Shown: in pieces, positions 27,728-36,875 of the stretch
How positions within the stretch are numbered: the first letter of the stretch is position 1
Layout of the letters: each line of letters begins with the position of its first letter
From: Leucobacter komagatae
GTDB lineage: Bacteria > Actinomycetota > Actinomycetes > Actinomycetales > Microbacteriaceae
DNA: 64,000 nucleotides
Assembly: GCF_006716085.1 (NCBI RefSeq)
Contig: NZ_VFON01000002.1
Location: 1-64,000 of the forward strand
Direction: 5' to 3'
The notes under the pieces: model-generated
Databases searched by the model: none
What the model was told of the DNA's origin: nothing
Seen by the model: only the letters and a program-made list of their open reading frames with translations
Made by a program: the position numbers and the translations under genes

Positions 27728-29203
27728 TTACCGGAGTTGGCCGCGAAGCCCGCGCCCGGGGTAGGCGTCGACGACGATGTCTTCGTCGCGCACGACGAAC
27801 TCGCCGGCGACGAGCACGTGCTCGATGCCGATCGAGGGCCGCGTGCTCGCGAGGTAGGTCGCCTGATCGGTGACGCGCTCGGCATCGATCACGACCAGGT
27901 CGGCGTCGGCCCCGATGGCGAGGTGGCCCTTCTGCGCGAACGCGGGGGTCGTCGAGTCCATGACGCGCGCGGGCAGGTAGCTGCAGCGCCTGAACGCCTC
28001 AAGCCAGCTCCACGCCCGCTGCTCGCGCACCATCATGCGCAGCGACCGCGCGAACGTACCGGAGGTGCGCGGGTGCGTGGTGCCGCCCTCGGGCAGCGGC
28101 CACTCGCGCGTATCGACGCTGCCGTCTGGCCAGTTGACCTGCATCGCGTCTGAGGCCACGATGCCGTCGGGGAACGCGAGTGCGCGCTCGAGCAGCGCCC
28201 TGTCGGCCGGATCTTCATCGTCGAGGAACTCGACGATGCACGCGGCGCCGGGGTCAATCTTGCGCATGTGGCGCAGGTGGTCTGCGTCGCGGATGCGCTC
28301 CCCCGTCGCAACGATCACGATGTTCGCCGGGGTGATCCCCCACACACTGAGGCGCTCGGGGGCGAGGAATGCCGCGCCGATGCCCGTGCTCCCGGCCCCG
28401 TATGGGTACGTCTCGACGGTCATCGCGGCCCCGCCAGTCTTCGCCCGCTCGATCACGCCAAGCGTGCGGTCGATGTGCCTGCGCGAGGTACTGTTCACGT
28501 GGCAGTGGTGCACCTGGCCGCCGAACTCCATGGCGGCCCGAGCGGCCTCCTCGGTGCCGTCCATGGGCGTCGTCGGGTCGGCCTCGGTGATCTCGCGGAC
28601 GTGAGTGAACGTCGGCACGCCTACGCGCGCAGCGAGCTCGTTCACGGCGAGGTACTCTGCCGGGTCGGTGCGCGGGGCGTAGCCCTGCAGGATCCCGATC
28701 CCGAGCGCCCCGTCCGCGAGCTCACTCTCCAGGCGGCCGAGCCACGCCCGCAGTTGCGCGGGCGTCGAGTCGGCCTGCCACGCCGGGTCGCCGAGGATCG
28801 AGAGGCCCTCGGCGAAATCGGCGTTCGCAGAACGGCCGGAAAGCACCTCCGCGCGGGCCATGCCCCAGGAAGCGGAGAACCCGAAGTTGATGGGGCGCCC
28901 CTCCCGCATCGCCTTCTCGTAGGCGAGTTCGACGGGCAGCAGCCCCGCCTCAAGTTCGAGCGCCGTTGTCACGCCGTCGCGGGCTTGGAGCCGCTGACCC
29001 GCGATCGAGTTCACGTGGCTGTGCAGGTCGACGAAGCCGGGGCCGACGATCTTGCCTGCCACGTCGAGCTCATCGGCGCCCTCGACCTGAAGTTCGAGGC
29101 CGATTGCGGCGATCTTGCCGTTCTCGATGAGCACGTCGGCGACGCGGTCGGTTCCGGTTCCCGGATCGACCACGCGCCCGCCGCGCAACAGCACGCGGTT
29201 CAT
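27728..29203 (-). CDS. N-acyl-D-amino-acid deacylase-like amidohydrolase
   Basis: 491 residues, amidohydrolase superfamily, subgroup of D-aminoacylases. An N-terminal beta-sandwich segment (NRVLLRGGRVVDPGTGTD) leads to the metal-binding HxH (GFVDLHSHVNS, about residue 61). Further likely ligands are in FTHVREITEAD and HHCHVNSTS, and the closing segment is KGHLAIGADADLVVIDAERV. The start overlaps the serine hydrolase stop (TGATG) and a 68-base gap separates it from the M20 gene. It would release D-amino acids from N-acyl-D-amino acids or act on D-peptides; the exact substrate is not determinable here. Confidence 0.83.
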   Translation of the reverse strand: MNRVLLRGGRVVDPGTGTDRVADVLIENGKIAAIGLELQVEGADELDVAGKIVGPGFVDLHSHVNSIAGQRLQARDGVTTALELEAGLLPVELAYEKAMREGRPINFGFSASWGMARAEVLSGRSANADFAEGLSILGDPAWQADSTPAQLRAWLGRLESELADGALGIGILQGYAPRTDPAEYLAVNELAARVGVPTFTHVREITEADPTTPMDGTEEAARAAMEFGGQVHHCHVNSTSRRHIDRTLGVIERAKTGGAAMTVETYPYGAGSTGIGAAFLAPERLSVWGITPANIVIVATGERIRDADHLRHMRKIDPGAACIVEFLDDEDPADRALLERALAFPDGIVASDAMQVNWPDGSVDTREWPLPEGGTTHPRTSGTFARSLRMMVREQRAWSWLEAFRRCSYLPARVMDSTTPAFAQKGHLAIGADADLVVIDAERVTDQATYLASTRPSIGIEHVLVAGEFVVRDEDIVVDAYPGRGLRGQLR

Positions 29204-30630
29204 CAGGCCGCCACTTCGACGGCGTCGCGCTTGCGGAGGCAGCGAATGTCAGCGTACAGGCACGGCTGGCCATCAACGGTCGTGAACGTGAGTTGCGACC
29301 AGGTGGAGAGCGCGTCGGGGCGCGAGACGAACCGGTTCGGCTTCGCGGTCGGCAGGACATCGAAGACCGTTGAGGTGACCGAGCTCGGGTCGAGTCCCTG
29401 CGTGAGCTTCGCCTTCACCTGGCCCTCTTCAGTCTTGTATACCTCGACCGAGGTGATGAAGTCGCCGTAGGTGCCAAGCCATTCGTCCTTGACGACAGCC
29501 TCAGTCGCGGGCCCCGAGGGGCCTGTGCCTGCGCCCGTCGTCACCCCGACAAACTCGCGCGCGAAGGCGTCGACAATGTCGGCGCCTGCTCGGTTCGCGA
29601 TGCCGCCGTTGCAGAACACGACGATGACAACGCCGTCGTCTGGGAGCACCTGAAACCAGGCCTTGTTGCCGACCGTCGTGCCGCCGTGCCAGAAGAGCCG
29701 GTGGCCCTCCCACTCATCAAGGATCCAGCCGAGGCCCCACTGGGGCGACAGCGCGTCGGCGTCGCCCAGGTCTGCCTGGACCTGCGCCATGAGTTCAACC
29801 GACTCCGGGCTCAGCACGTTCGTGCCGGCCACCCCGAGACCGCCGCGCAAGAACGAGCGGCCGAAATCGAGCAGGTCGTCGACGCTGCTGTTGATGATGC
29901 CGGCGGGGCCAACGGAGCGCGGGAGGGCGGTCGTCGGTGCGGGGACCCAATCATTCGCGCCAGTGTCGCGGGTGTGACCGTGCTGGTATCGGTGGCTCAT
30001 GATCTGCTCGGGCAGCGTCAAGAACTGGTGGAGGTCGAGGCGCTGGCTGATGCGCGCCTGCACCGACGCGTCCCAGGTGCGGCCATCGATGAGCTCGATG
30101 ATGCGGCCGAGCACGACCCAGCCCGAATTGCAGTACGACCAGCCGTTCCCGGGGGTGAAGAGCGGCTCGGCGTCCTTCAGCAGGGCAACGTACTTCTCGA
30201 TGCAGTCATCGCCGCGGCCGGTGTCGGTGAAGACGTCGCCGTTGATGCCAGACGTGTGCGAGAGCAGGTGGCGGATAGTGATCTTCGTGCCGTCGTCCTG
30301 CGTCGAGAGCGGGGTGTCCGGGAGCAGCTCTGAGACGAGCGTCTCAAGCTCGAGCTTGCCTTCCTCGCGCAGCTGCATGATCATCGTCGCGGTGATGATC
30401 TTCGTGACGGAGCCGATCTGGCAGAGCGTATCGCGGGTCGTCTCGACGCCGGTGCGGTTGTTCGCCAGGCCGGTACTCGCGACGAAGCGCTGCTCGACCC
30501 CGGTCTCACCGTCGATGCGCAGCACGCCCGCGACGATGCCGGGAACGTGGTGCCTCCTCGCGGTCTCACCGAGAAACTGCTCCCAACGCGCGGTGTCGAA
30601 AGCAAGTGGGCTCAGAGTGTTCGTCATCAT
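29203..30630 (-). CDS. Serine hydrolase of the beta-lactamase fold (D-aminopeptidase/esterase-like)
   Basis: 475 residues, no signal peptide. Fold motifs are S-x-x-K (QIGSVTKIIT, about residue 75), Y-x-N (WSYCNSGWV, about 165) and HGG near the C-terminal half (FWHGGTTVGNKAWF, about 315). A C-terminal beta domain of about 110 residues follows (LGTYGDFITSVEVYKTEEGQ). This architecture is shared by D-aminopeptidases and esterases of family S12. Overlap with the D-aminoacylase-like gene and the peptide-transporter neighbourhood favour a D-peptide substrate. Confidence 0.82.
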   Translation of the reverse strand: MMTNTLSPLAFDTARWEQFLGETARRHHVPGIVAGVLRIDGETGVEQRFVASTGLANNRTGVETTRDTLCQIGSVTKIITATMIMQLREEGKLELETLVSELLPDTPLSTQDDGTKITIRHLLSHTSGINGDVFTDTGRGDDCIEKYVALLKDAEPLFTPGNGWSYCNSGWVVLGRIIELIDGRTWDASVQARISQRLDLHQFLTLPEQIMSHRYQHGHTRDTGANDWVPAPTTALPRSVGPAGIINSSVDDLLDFGRSFLRGGLGVAGTNVLSPESVELMAQVQADLGDADALSPQWGLGWILDEWEGHRLFWHGGTTVGNKAWFQVLPDDGVVIVVFCNGGIANRAGADIVDAFAREFVGVTTGAGTGPSGPATEAVVKDEWLGTYGDFITSVEVYKTEEGQVKAKLTQGLDPSSVTSTVFDVLPTAKPNRFVSRPDALSTWSQLTFTTVDGQPCLYADIRCLRKRDAVEVAA

Positions 30631-30676
30631 TGACTCCTAGTTCTGGTGTGGTGTGCAGTTCTGTTCTGTGCTGGTG

Positions 30677-32272
30677 CTACTTGACGAGGATCATCGCGGT
30701 GTAGAACTCGTCGATGCCCGACGCCTCAACACCCTGCGAGAAGCTCTTGCCCGAGGTCATCGCAAACGGAACGTAGTCGGCCGACTGGTACATCTCGGCC
30801 TCCGCGGTTTCCCAGGCGGCGCAGGCCTCCGCGCCGGTGTGCTGGTTCGCCTCGGCGACGAGCTCATCGAACTTCGGGTTGTTGAGCGCAGCGAAGTTGT
30901 TGCCCTTCGGCGGGGTCTCACCCGTGAAATACACCATCAGAGCGCTCGGCACGGGGAAGTTTGCGGAGAGCATGATGGTGTCGATCACCGAGGCCGCGCC
31001 GGGCTTGCTGATCTCTTCGATGAACGCGCCGTAATCAGCGCCGTGGTGGTTCACGCCGACACCGATCGCGCCCCACTGGTCGGCCATCATCTCGGCGGTC
31101 GCCGCGGTCTCAGCGCCCTTCGACTGCCACGCGAACTCGAGCACGAGCGGCTGCCCATCCTTCGTGCGCTTGCCGTCGGCGCCCTTCTTCCAGCCGGCTT
31201 TGTCGAGCATCTTTTCGGCTGCGGCGACGTCTGTTTTCGGAAGGTTCGGGCCCGCCGCGTCGTACTGGCAGACCTGCGGGTTCGCGACGGCGAGGCGCTG
31301 GGCGCGCTCGCCCTTGCCAGCGGAGCTCACCTGCATGAGCTCGTCGAGGTTCAGCGCCTTCGTCAGCGCGATGCGCACGTCGCGGTCGGCGGTGGGCTTG
31401 CCCTCGGCCTGGCTGTAGAGGATGCCGCCGCTCAGCAGCTTGCCGGTCGCGTAGACGTCAACCTGGCCCTCGAGGCGGTCAGCGTCGGGGCCCGAGACGG
31501 TCGCGAGGTTCAGTTCCTTCGACAGGAGCAGGTTGGCGCGGGTGCTCTCGTTCTCAACGATGCTGATGACCACGGTCTTCGGCACACCGGGCGTCGCGCC
31601 AGTCGGTGCCCCCTTGGGGCCCCACGTGTAGTCGTCGCGGCGCTCGAGCGTGTAGTGGTCGCCCGTGACGGCGTCGGTCATCTTGTAGAGGCCGGTGCCG
31701 TTCGTGGACGTCGCGATGGTCTTCGGGTCGTCGAGCGCGGCCTGGCAGTAGATCGGCATCGTGCCGATCGCAGTGATGCGGAAGGGGTCGGGCTCGGTCG
31801 TCGTGATCGTGACGCTCTTGTCGTCGTTCTCGATCTTTGCGTCAGAGGGCACAACCAGGTTGATTGCGGTCGAGTTGTTCGCCGGGTCGGCGATCCACCG
31901 GAAGTTGTTCGCGATCGTCTCGGCGGTGAGCTTCGTGCCGTCCGAGCACACAGCGTCGTCGCGGACCTCGAAGTGCAGCGACGTCGGCGTCTCTTCCCAC
32001 TCCGTCGCGAGCCAGCCCTGGGCGGTGCCCTCGGTGTCGAAGTACACGAGCGACTCGTAGGCCCACGGGGTGACCGAGCCGAGCACCGCGCTCGGGTTGA
32101 GCGAGGTGAAGAGCATGCCCGGGTCACGGGTGAGCCCGAAGTTCAGCGTGCCGTCGATGACGGGTTCGCCGCCGCCCGCGCTGCCAGTGCCGGTGCCAGC
32201 GCCGCCGCCGGTGCAGCCGGAGAGCGCGAGCGCCCCAACGGCCGCGAGGCCAAGCATCTTGTACGCCTTCAT
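30677..32272 (-). CDS. Peptide ABC transporter substrate-binding lipoprotein, copy 1
   Basis: 531 residues, bacterial extracellular solute-binding family 5. The signal peptide and lipobox are MKAYKMLGLAAVGALALSGC (lipidated Cys20), then a Gly/Thr linker. The mature domain begins at VIDGTLNFGLTRDPGMLF, and LHFEVRDDAVCSDGTKL, with DVRIALTKALNLDEL, is typical of the family. It is a tandem duplicate of the gene at 32492-34090, with identical signal-peptide surroundings and leader. The two together feed the permease/ATPase genes upstream. Four cysteines in the mature part are shared with the paralogue and could form disulfides. Ligand not deducible; D-containing peptides are suggested by the neighbours. 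Confidence 0.92.
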   Translation of the reverse strand: MKAYKMLGLAAVGALALSGCTGGGAGTGTGSAGGGEPVIDGTLNFGLTRDPGMLFTSLNPSAVLGSVTPWAYESLVYFDTEGTAQGWLATEWEETPTSLHFEVRDDAVCSDGTKLTAETIANNFRWIADPANNSTAINLVVPSDAKIENDDKSVTITTTEPDPFRITAIGTMPIYCQAALDDPKTIATSTNGTGLYKMTDAVTGDHYTLERRDDYTWGPKGAPTGATPGVPKTVVISIVENESTRANLLLSKELNLATVSGPDADRLEGQVDVYATGKLLSGGILYSQAEGKPTADRDVRIALTKALNLDELMQVSSAGKGERAQRLAVANPQVCQYDAAGPNLPKTDVAAAEKMLDKAGWKKGADGKRTKDGQPLVLEFAWQSKGAETAATAEMMADQWGAIGVGVNHHGADYGAFIEEISKPGAASVIDTIMLSANFPVPSALMVYFTGETPPKGNNFAALNNPKFDELVAEANQHTGAEACAAWETAEAEMYQSADYVPFAMTSGKSFSQGVEASGIDEFYTAMILVK

Positions 32273-32443
32273 AGTGTGTTCCTTCGTGTTGAGGCTCAGG
32301 ATTCCATCATCTCGGGAGTGCGCACCCGAGCACTTCGGTGTGGGTTACAAATTTGCACACCCAAGCTGTTCCCCTGAACAGTTCGTGTGGTGTGACCCGC
32401 GATTCGGGCCTGGGCGGGCATGCGCGCCCGGAGAGGTGTAGCA

Positions 32444-32480
32444 ATGGGGCGCCACCGGACTCCGCCCGGCGACGCCCCAT
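32444..32480 (-). terminator. Hairpin after substrate-binding protein copy 2
   Basis: An 8-bp outer stem (atggggcg / cgccccat) and an inner ccgg pairing, 12 bases beyond the copy-2 stop. It could end or attenuate transcription before copy 1, giving the two copies different expression. Confidence 0.55.
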
Positions 32481-32491
32481 CGCTCGCTCAG

Positions 32492-34090
32492 TTACTTGAC
32501 GAGAATCGTGCTCGGCGCGAACTTCTCGATGCCGTACTCGCTAATGCCCTGCGCGAAGGTGGGGTGCGACATCATCGCGAACGGCACATAGTCGGCCGAC
32601 GCGTACATTTCGCCCTCGGCTGCTTCCCAGGCCTTGCACCCCTCGGCGCCGGTGCTGTTGTTCGCCTTCTTCACGAGCTCATCGAACTTCGGGTTCTTGA
32701 GCGCGGCGAAGTTGTTGCCCTTCGGCGGGGTCTCACCCGTGAAATACACCATCAGGGCGCTCGGAACCGGGTAGTTCGCGTTAAGCCACATCACGTCGAT
32801 CTTCGAGGCGGCACCGGGGGTGCTGATCTTCTCGATGAACGCGCCGTACTCGGAGCCATCGTGGTTCACGCCCACGCCGATCTCTGCCCACTGGTCAGCC
32901 ATCATCTCGGCGGTTGACGCAATCTCGGCGCCCTTCGACTGCCACGCAAACTCGAGCACGAGCGGCTGCCCATCCTTCGAGCGCTTCCCGTCGGCGCCCT
33001 TCACCCAACCGGCCTCATCGAGCAGCTTCTCAGCGCCCGCGACGTCGGTCTTCGGCAGGTTCGGGCCGACGGCGTCGTACTGGCAGACCTGCGGGTCAAC
33101 TGTTGCAAGGCGCTGAGCGCGCTCACCCTTGCCCGCCGTGCTCACCTGCATAAGCTCGTCAAGGTCGAGCGCCTTCGTGAGCGCGATGCGCACGTTCTTG
33201 TCTGCGGTCGGACGCCCCTCGGCCTGGCTGTACAGGAAGCCGCCAGTGAGCAGCATGCCCGAGTTGAGCACGTCAACCTTGCCCTCGAGCCGGTCGCCGT
33301 CGGGGCCGGTGATCGTGCCGACGTTGAGCTCGCCCGAGAGCAGCAGGTTCGCGCGCGTGCTCTCATTCTCGATGATCTTCAGCACGACGGTCTTCGGTAC
33401 ACCGGGGGTCGTGCCGATGGCGGCGCCCTCGGGGGCCCAGCTGTAGTCGTCGCGGCGCTCAAGCGTGAGGTGATCGCCCGTGACGACCTCGGTGACGTTG
33501 AACATGCCGGTGCCGTTGCTCGCGGTCGAAACCGACTGCGGGTCGTCGAGCGCGGCCTGGCAGTAGATCGCCTGCGAGCCGATAGCGGTGATCATGAACG
33601 GGTCGGGTTCGACCGTCGTGATAGTGACGCTCTTGTCGTCGTTCTCGATCTTCGCGGTCGAGGGCACGACGAGGTTGATCGCGGTCGAGTTGTTCGCCGG
33701 GTCGGCGATCCAGCGGAAGTTGTTCGCGATGGTCTCCGCCGTGAGCTTCGTGCCGTCGGCGCAGACCGCGTCATCGCGCACTTCGAAGTGCAGGGACGTC
33801 GGCGTCTGCTCCCAGTCTGTCGCGAGCCACCCCTGCGGCTGGCCGTCCGCGTCGAAGTAGATGAGCGACTCGTATGCCCACTGGCTCACCGAGCCGAGCG
33901 TGCCGCTCGCGTTCAGCGGGCTGAAGAGCATCCCGGGGTCACGCGCAATCGCGTAGTTCAGCGTGCCGTCGATGACGGGCTCTCCACCGCTCTCGGGGCC
34001 GGTGCCGGTTCCGCCACCGCCGCCGCCCGTGCACGCTGACAGCGCCAGCGCCCCCACGGCCGCGAGGCCAACAATTGTGTACGCCTTCAT
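32492..34090 (-). CDS. Peptide ABC transporter substrate-binding lipoprotein, copy 2
   Basis: 532 residues starting at the ATG at 34090 (MKAYTIVGLAAVGALALSAC, lipidated Cys20). Paralogue of the copy at 30677-32272, roughly three quarters identical by eye over the whole length, including long identical blocks (KLTAETIANNFRWIADPANN, ALMVYFTGETPPKGNNFAAL). The substitutions lie mostly in mid-protein segments that may line the ligand cleft. It is nearer the transporter genes: the ATPase gene ends 137 bases upstream. The duplication probably widens the ligand range. The open frame extends upstream to 34165, but only the 34090 ATG is followed by a signal peptide. Confidence 0.92.
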   Translation of the reverse strand: MKAYTIVGLAAVGALALSACTGGGGGGTGTGPESGGEPVIDGTLNYAIARDPGMLFSPLNASGTLGSVSQWAYESLIYFDADGQPQGWLATDWEQTPTSLHFEVRDDAVCADGTKLTAETIANNFRWIADPANNSTAINLVVPSTAKIENDDKSVTITTVEPDPFMITAIGSQAIYCQAALDDPQSVSTASNGTGMFNVTEVVTGDHLTLERRDDYSWAPEGAAIGTTPGVPKTVVLKIIENESTRANLLLSGELNVGTITGPDGDRLEGKVDVLNSGMLLTGGFLYSQAEGRPTADKNVRIALTKALDLDELMQVSTAGKGERAQRLATVDPQVCQYDAVGPNLPKTDVAGAEKLLDEAGWVKGADGKRSKDGQPLVLEFAWQSKGAEIASTAEMMADQWAEIGVGVNHDGSEYGAFIEKISTPGAASKIDVMWLNANYPVPSALMVYFTGETPPKGNNFAALKNPKFDELVKKANNSTGAEGCKAWEAAEGEMYASADYVPFAMMSHPTFAQGISEYGIEKFAPSTILVK

Positions 34091-34227
34091 AGTGTGTTCC
34101 TTCGTGTTGATGCCCAGGGCAACCCCTTCGGGCGAGCGTGCGCGACACTTCGGTGTGCTGCGCACATGTGCTCGCCCGGGTCACCACCCTGAGCTGGATG
34201 GGTGAGTCGGAATGGATGAATCGGTCG

Positions 34228-35007
34228 TTACAGCGTGGGTACCGCGGCGATGAGCTCGCGGGTGTAGTCGTGCTGCGGCTCGTGCATGACGTCGAGCGTC
34301 TCCCCCACCTCAACGAGGCTGCCCTGGCGCATCACCGCAACGCGGTCGCACACGAGCCGGACGACGGCGAGGTTGTGGCTGATGAACAGCATCGAGAAGC
34401 CGAGGTCGCGCTGCAGCTGCTTAAGCAGGTTGAGCACCGAGCCCTGCACGGAGACGTCGAGCGCCGAGGTAATCTCGTCGGCGAGGATCACGGCGGGCTT
34501 CGCCGCGATCGCTCGCGCCACAGCGACGCGCTGCCTCTGGCCGCCGGAGAGCTGCGTGGGCATCCGCTGCGCGGTGTCAGCTGGGAGAGCCACGGCTCGC
34601 AGCAGGTTCGAGATTTCGTCTTTGCGAGCGCGTACCGCGGGGATCGCCGAGCCGTCACGCTTGTGCGCCGCGACGAGGGCCTCATCGAGCGACTGCCCAA
34701 TCGTGCGTCGGGGGTTGAAGCACGACTGCGGGTCTTGGAAGATCATCTGCACCCGCCGCCGCTCCCGCAGCATCTTGCCGCGTGCGTGCGAGATCTCGCT
34801 CCCCTCAAGCACGACCCGACCGTCAGACGGTTCGGCGAGGCCGACCGCGGCGCGGGCGAGGGTCGACTTGCCCGAGCCAGACTCACCGACGAGGCCGAGC
34901 ACCTCGCCCGCTCGCAGCTCGAGGCTCACGTCGTTCACCGCTTTGAACGAGGAAATGCCGTGGCCGTAGGTGATGCTCACCGAGTCGAATACGAGTTGGT
35001 TGCTCAC
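34228..35007 (-). CDS. Peptide ABC transporter ATP-binding protein (DppF/OppF-like)
   Basis: 259 residues. Walker A is GLVGESGSGKSTLARAA, Q-loop MIFQDPQSCFNPRRTI, signature QLSGGQRQRVAVARAIA, Walker B VILADEITSALDVS, H-loop FISHNLAVV. It lacks the extra C-terminal extension seen in some OppF proteins. Its ATG overlaps the stop of the fused permease-ATPase gene by four bases, so the three transport genes form a coupled unit. It pairs with the ATPase half of that fusion. Confidence 0.93.
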   Translation of the reverse strand: MSNQLVFDSVSITYGHGISSFKAVNDVSLELRAGEVLGLVGESGSGKSTLARAAVGLAEPSDGRVVLEGSEISHARGKMLRERRRVQMIFQDPQSCFNPRRTIGQSLDEALVAAHKRDGSAIPAVRARKDEISNLLRAVALPADTAQRMPTQLSGGQRQRVAVARAIAAKPAVILADEITSALDVSVQGSVLNLLKQLQRDLGFSMLFISHNLAVVRLVCDRVAVMRQGSLVEVGETLDVMHEPQHDYTRELIAAVPTL

Positions 35008-36875
35008 TTCAGGGCTCCTTCAAAGTCGATCAGGCGCACCGCGCCGGTTGGCGGCATGACGGCCTCGATGACACCGATGGGCGAGGTGCCCGAGAAGTCA
35101 GCGTCGTCGGGGATCGACGCCATCGCCTCGCCTCGCGGACTCTCCATCGTCGGAACGGTTGCCATGAGCGCCTGCGTGTAGGGGTGAGCGGCGTTGCCGT
35201 TCCGCAGCTCCTCGGAACTGATGTCTTCCACGATCCGACCCCGGTACATCACGAGCACGCGCGTGCAGAGCGAGGTCACCACGGCGATGTCGTGCGAGAC
35301 GAACATGATCGCCGTACCGTCCTCCTCATTGATCTGCTTGAGCAGCTTGAGGATGCCTGCTTGCACGGTGACGTCGAGCGCGGTGGTCGGCTCGTCGGCG
35401 AGAATCAGCGACGGCTTGCCCATAAGCCCCGCGGCAATCATCGCGCGCTGGCGCATGCCGCCCGAGTACTCGTGCGGGTACTGCGAGTAGCGGCGCTCGG
35501 CGTCGGGAATCTTCACGGCGTTCAACCGCTCGATCGCCGCGTCCTTCGCCTCGGCCTTGCTCATGTCGAGGTGCAGCAGCCCGCTCTCAGCGACCTGGGT
35601 ACCGACGTGAAGCGCCGGGTTCAGCGACGACATCGGGTCTTGGAACACCATCGCGAGCTTGGTGCCGAAGTGGTGGTCGAGCGACCTGGGGTGCCCCTCT
35701 TCGCTGAGCACGAGGTCTTCCCCGTCGAAACTCGCCGAGCGCGACGTAACGTGCAGCGGTGCTTCGAGCAGCCCGGCGATCGACATGAGCGTGAGGCTCT
35801 TCCCCGATCCCGATTCGCCGACGACACCGACGATCTCGCCGCGACCGACGTCGAACGAGACGCCATCGACGAGCGGGCGAAGCGACGTTCCGCCCTGCGG
35901 CGCGAACACCTTCAGGCCACGAACAGAGAGCACCGTGTCGCTCGACGCGTCGGTCGCAATGTTCTCGCCCCGGCGCTTCACCTCGGCAGCGTTCTCAGCG
36001 CGAGACAGCTTGAGCTTCTTGAGCAGGCGCGACGAGAGGTTGCGCTGCACACCGGTGCGGAGCGTGCGATTGAGCACCTCGCCCAGGAGCACGAAGGTCA
36101 TGCCTGCGAGGATGATCGCCATGCCGGGCACGAGCGCCAGGGTCGGGGTGACGAAGATGCGGCTGATGCCCTCGTTGAGCATGCGGCCCCAGTCGTACTG
36201 CGGCACTTGAACGCCGAGACCGAGGAACGAGAGGCCAGCGAACGCGAGCAGGGTGCCGCCCGCGGTGAGCGTGGCGTTCACGAGCAGCGGGTCGCGGATG
36301 TTCGGCAGCACGTGCCTGAACACGATCTGGCGCTTCGGCACGCCGAGCACGAGCGCGGCGGAGACGTAGTCGCGCCCCCACACCGACGCGGCGAGGTTGT
36401 GCACGAGGCGCCCGTAGTTCGGCATCATCGCGATCGCAATCGCGAAGCTCGCCGCCATCGCGCTCTGTCCAAGGATCACGGAGAAGGCGATCGCGAGCAG
36501 CAGGCCCGGGAACGCAACACCGATGTTGATACCTGCGACGAGCCACCGGCCTGCGCGACCGCCGAGTACGAGCGGCATGAGGCCGAGCACGACGCCGCAG
36601 ACGATACCGATGATGGTGGCGGTGAGCGCCATCACGATCGACAGGCGCGTCGCAACGAGCGTGCGCAGCAGAATGTCGCGGCCGCTGCCGTCGGTGCCGA
36701 ACACGTGCTCGGCGCTCGGCGGCTGCGAGATCTGGCTCGCGTTCGTGACCGCGGCCTGCTCGCCCCAGATGATGGGGGCGAAGATCGCGAGGAACAGGAG
36801 GGCGCCGAGGGTCACCATTGAGGCGATGCCGAGCGGCGTGCGCAGTACTGCGAGCAAGCGCTGTGTCATTGTCAT
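35004..36875 (-). CDS. Fused peptide ABC transporter permease and ATPase (DppC-DppD)
   Basis: 623 residues. Residues 1-290 are a DppC-type permease: a first helix, the periplasmic segment EHVFGTDGSGRDILLR typical of DppC, then five more helices and the coupling motif in YVSAALVLGVPKRQIVFRHVLPN. After a basic linker at about 275-310, residues 315-600 form a DppD-type ATPase with GVVGESGSGKSLT, MVFQDPMSSLNPALH, YSGGMRQRAMIAAG, LILADEPTTALD and FVSHDIAVV. Such fusions are known in actinobacteria. Both of its ends overlap the neighbouring genes by four bases. Confidence 0.93.
   Translation of the reverse strand: MTMTQRLLAVLRTPLGIASMVTLGALLFLAIFAPIIWGEQAAVTNASQISQPPSAEHVFGTDGSGRDILLRTLVATRLSIVMALTATIIGIVCGVVLGLMPLVLGGRAGRWLVAGINIGVAFPGLLLAIAFSVILGQSAMAASFAIAIAMMPNYGRLVHNLAASVWGRDYVSAALVLGVPKRQIVFRHVLPNIRDPLLVNATLTAGGTLLAFAGLSFLGLGVQVPQYDWGRMLNEGISRIFVTPTLALVPGMAIILAGMTFVLLGEVLNRTLRTGVQRNLSSRLLKKLKLSRAENAAEVKRRGENIATDASSDTVLSVRGLKVFAPQGGTSLRPLVDGVSFDVGRGEIVGVVGESGSGKSLTLMSIAGLLEAPLHVTSRSASFDGEDLVLSEEGHPRSLDHHFGTKLAMVFQDPMSSLNPALHVGTQVAESGLLHLDMSKAEAKDAAIERLNAVKIPDAERRYSQYPHEYSGGMRQRAMIAAGLMGKPSLILADEPTTALDVTVQAGILKLLKQINEEDGTAIMFVSHDIAVVTSLCTRVLVMYRGRIVEDISSEELRNGNAAHPYTQALMATVPTMESPRGEAMASIPDDADFSGTSPIGVIEAVMPPTGAVRLIDFEGALK

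Noticed and set aside
30653-32377. 574-codon open frame on the plus strand across a binding lipoprotein
   Set aside because: Antisense to a strongly conserved lipoprotein; no recognisable domain.
35184-36821. 545-codon open frame on the plus strand across the permease-ATPase fusion
   Set aside because: Low-complexity Arg/His/Glu translation, antisense to intact ABC motifs.
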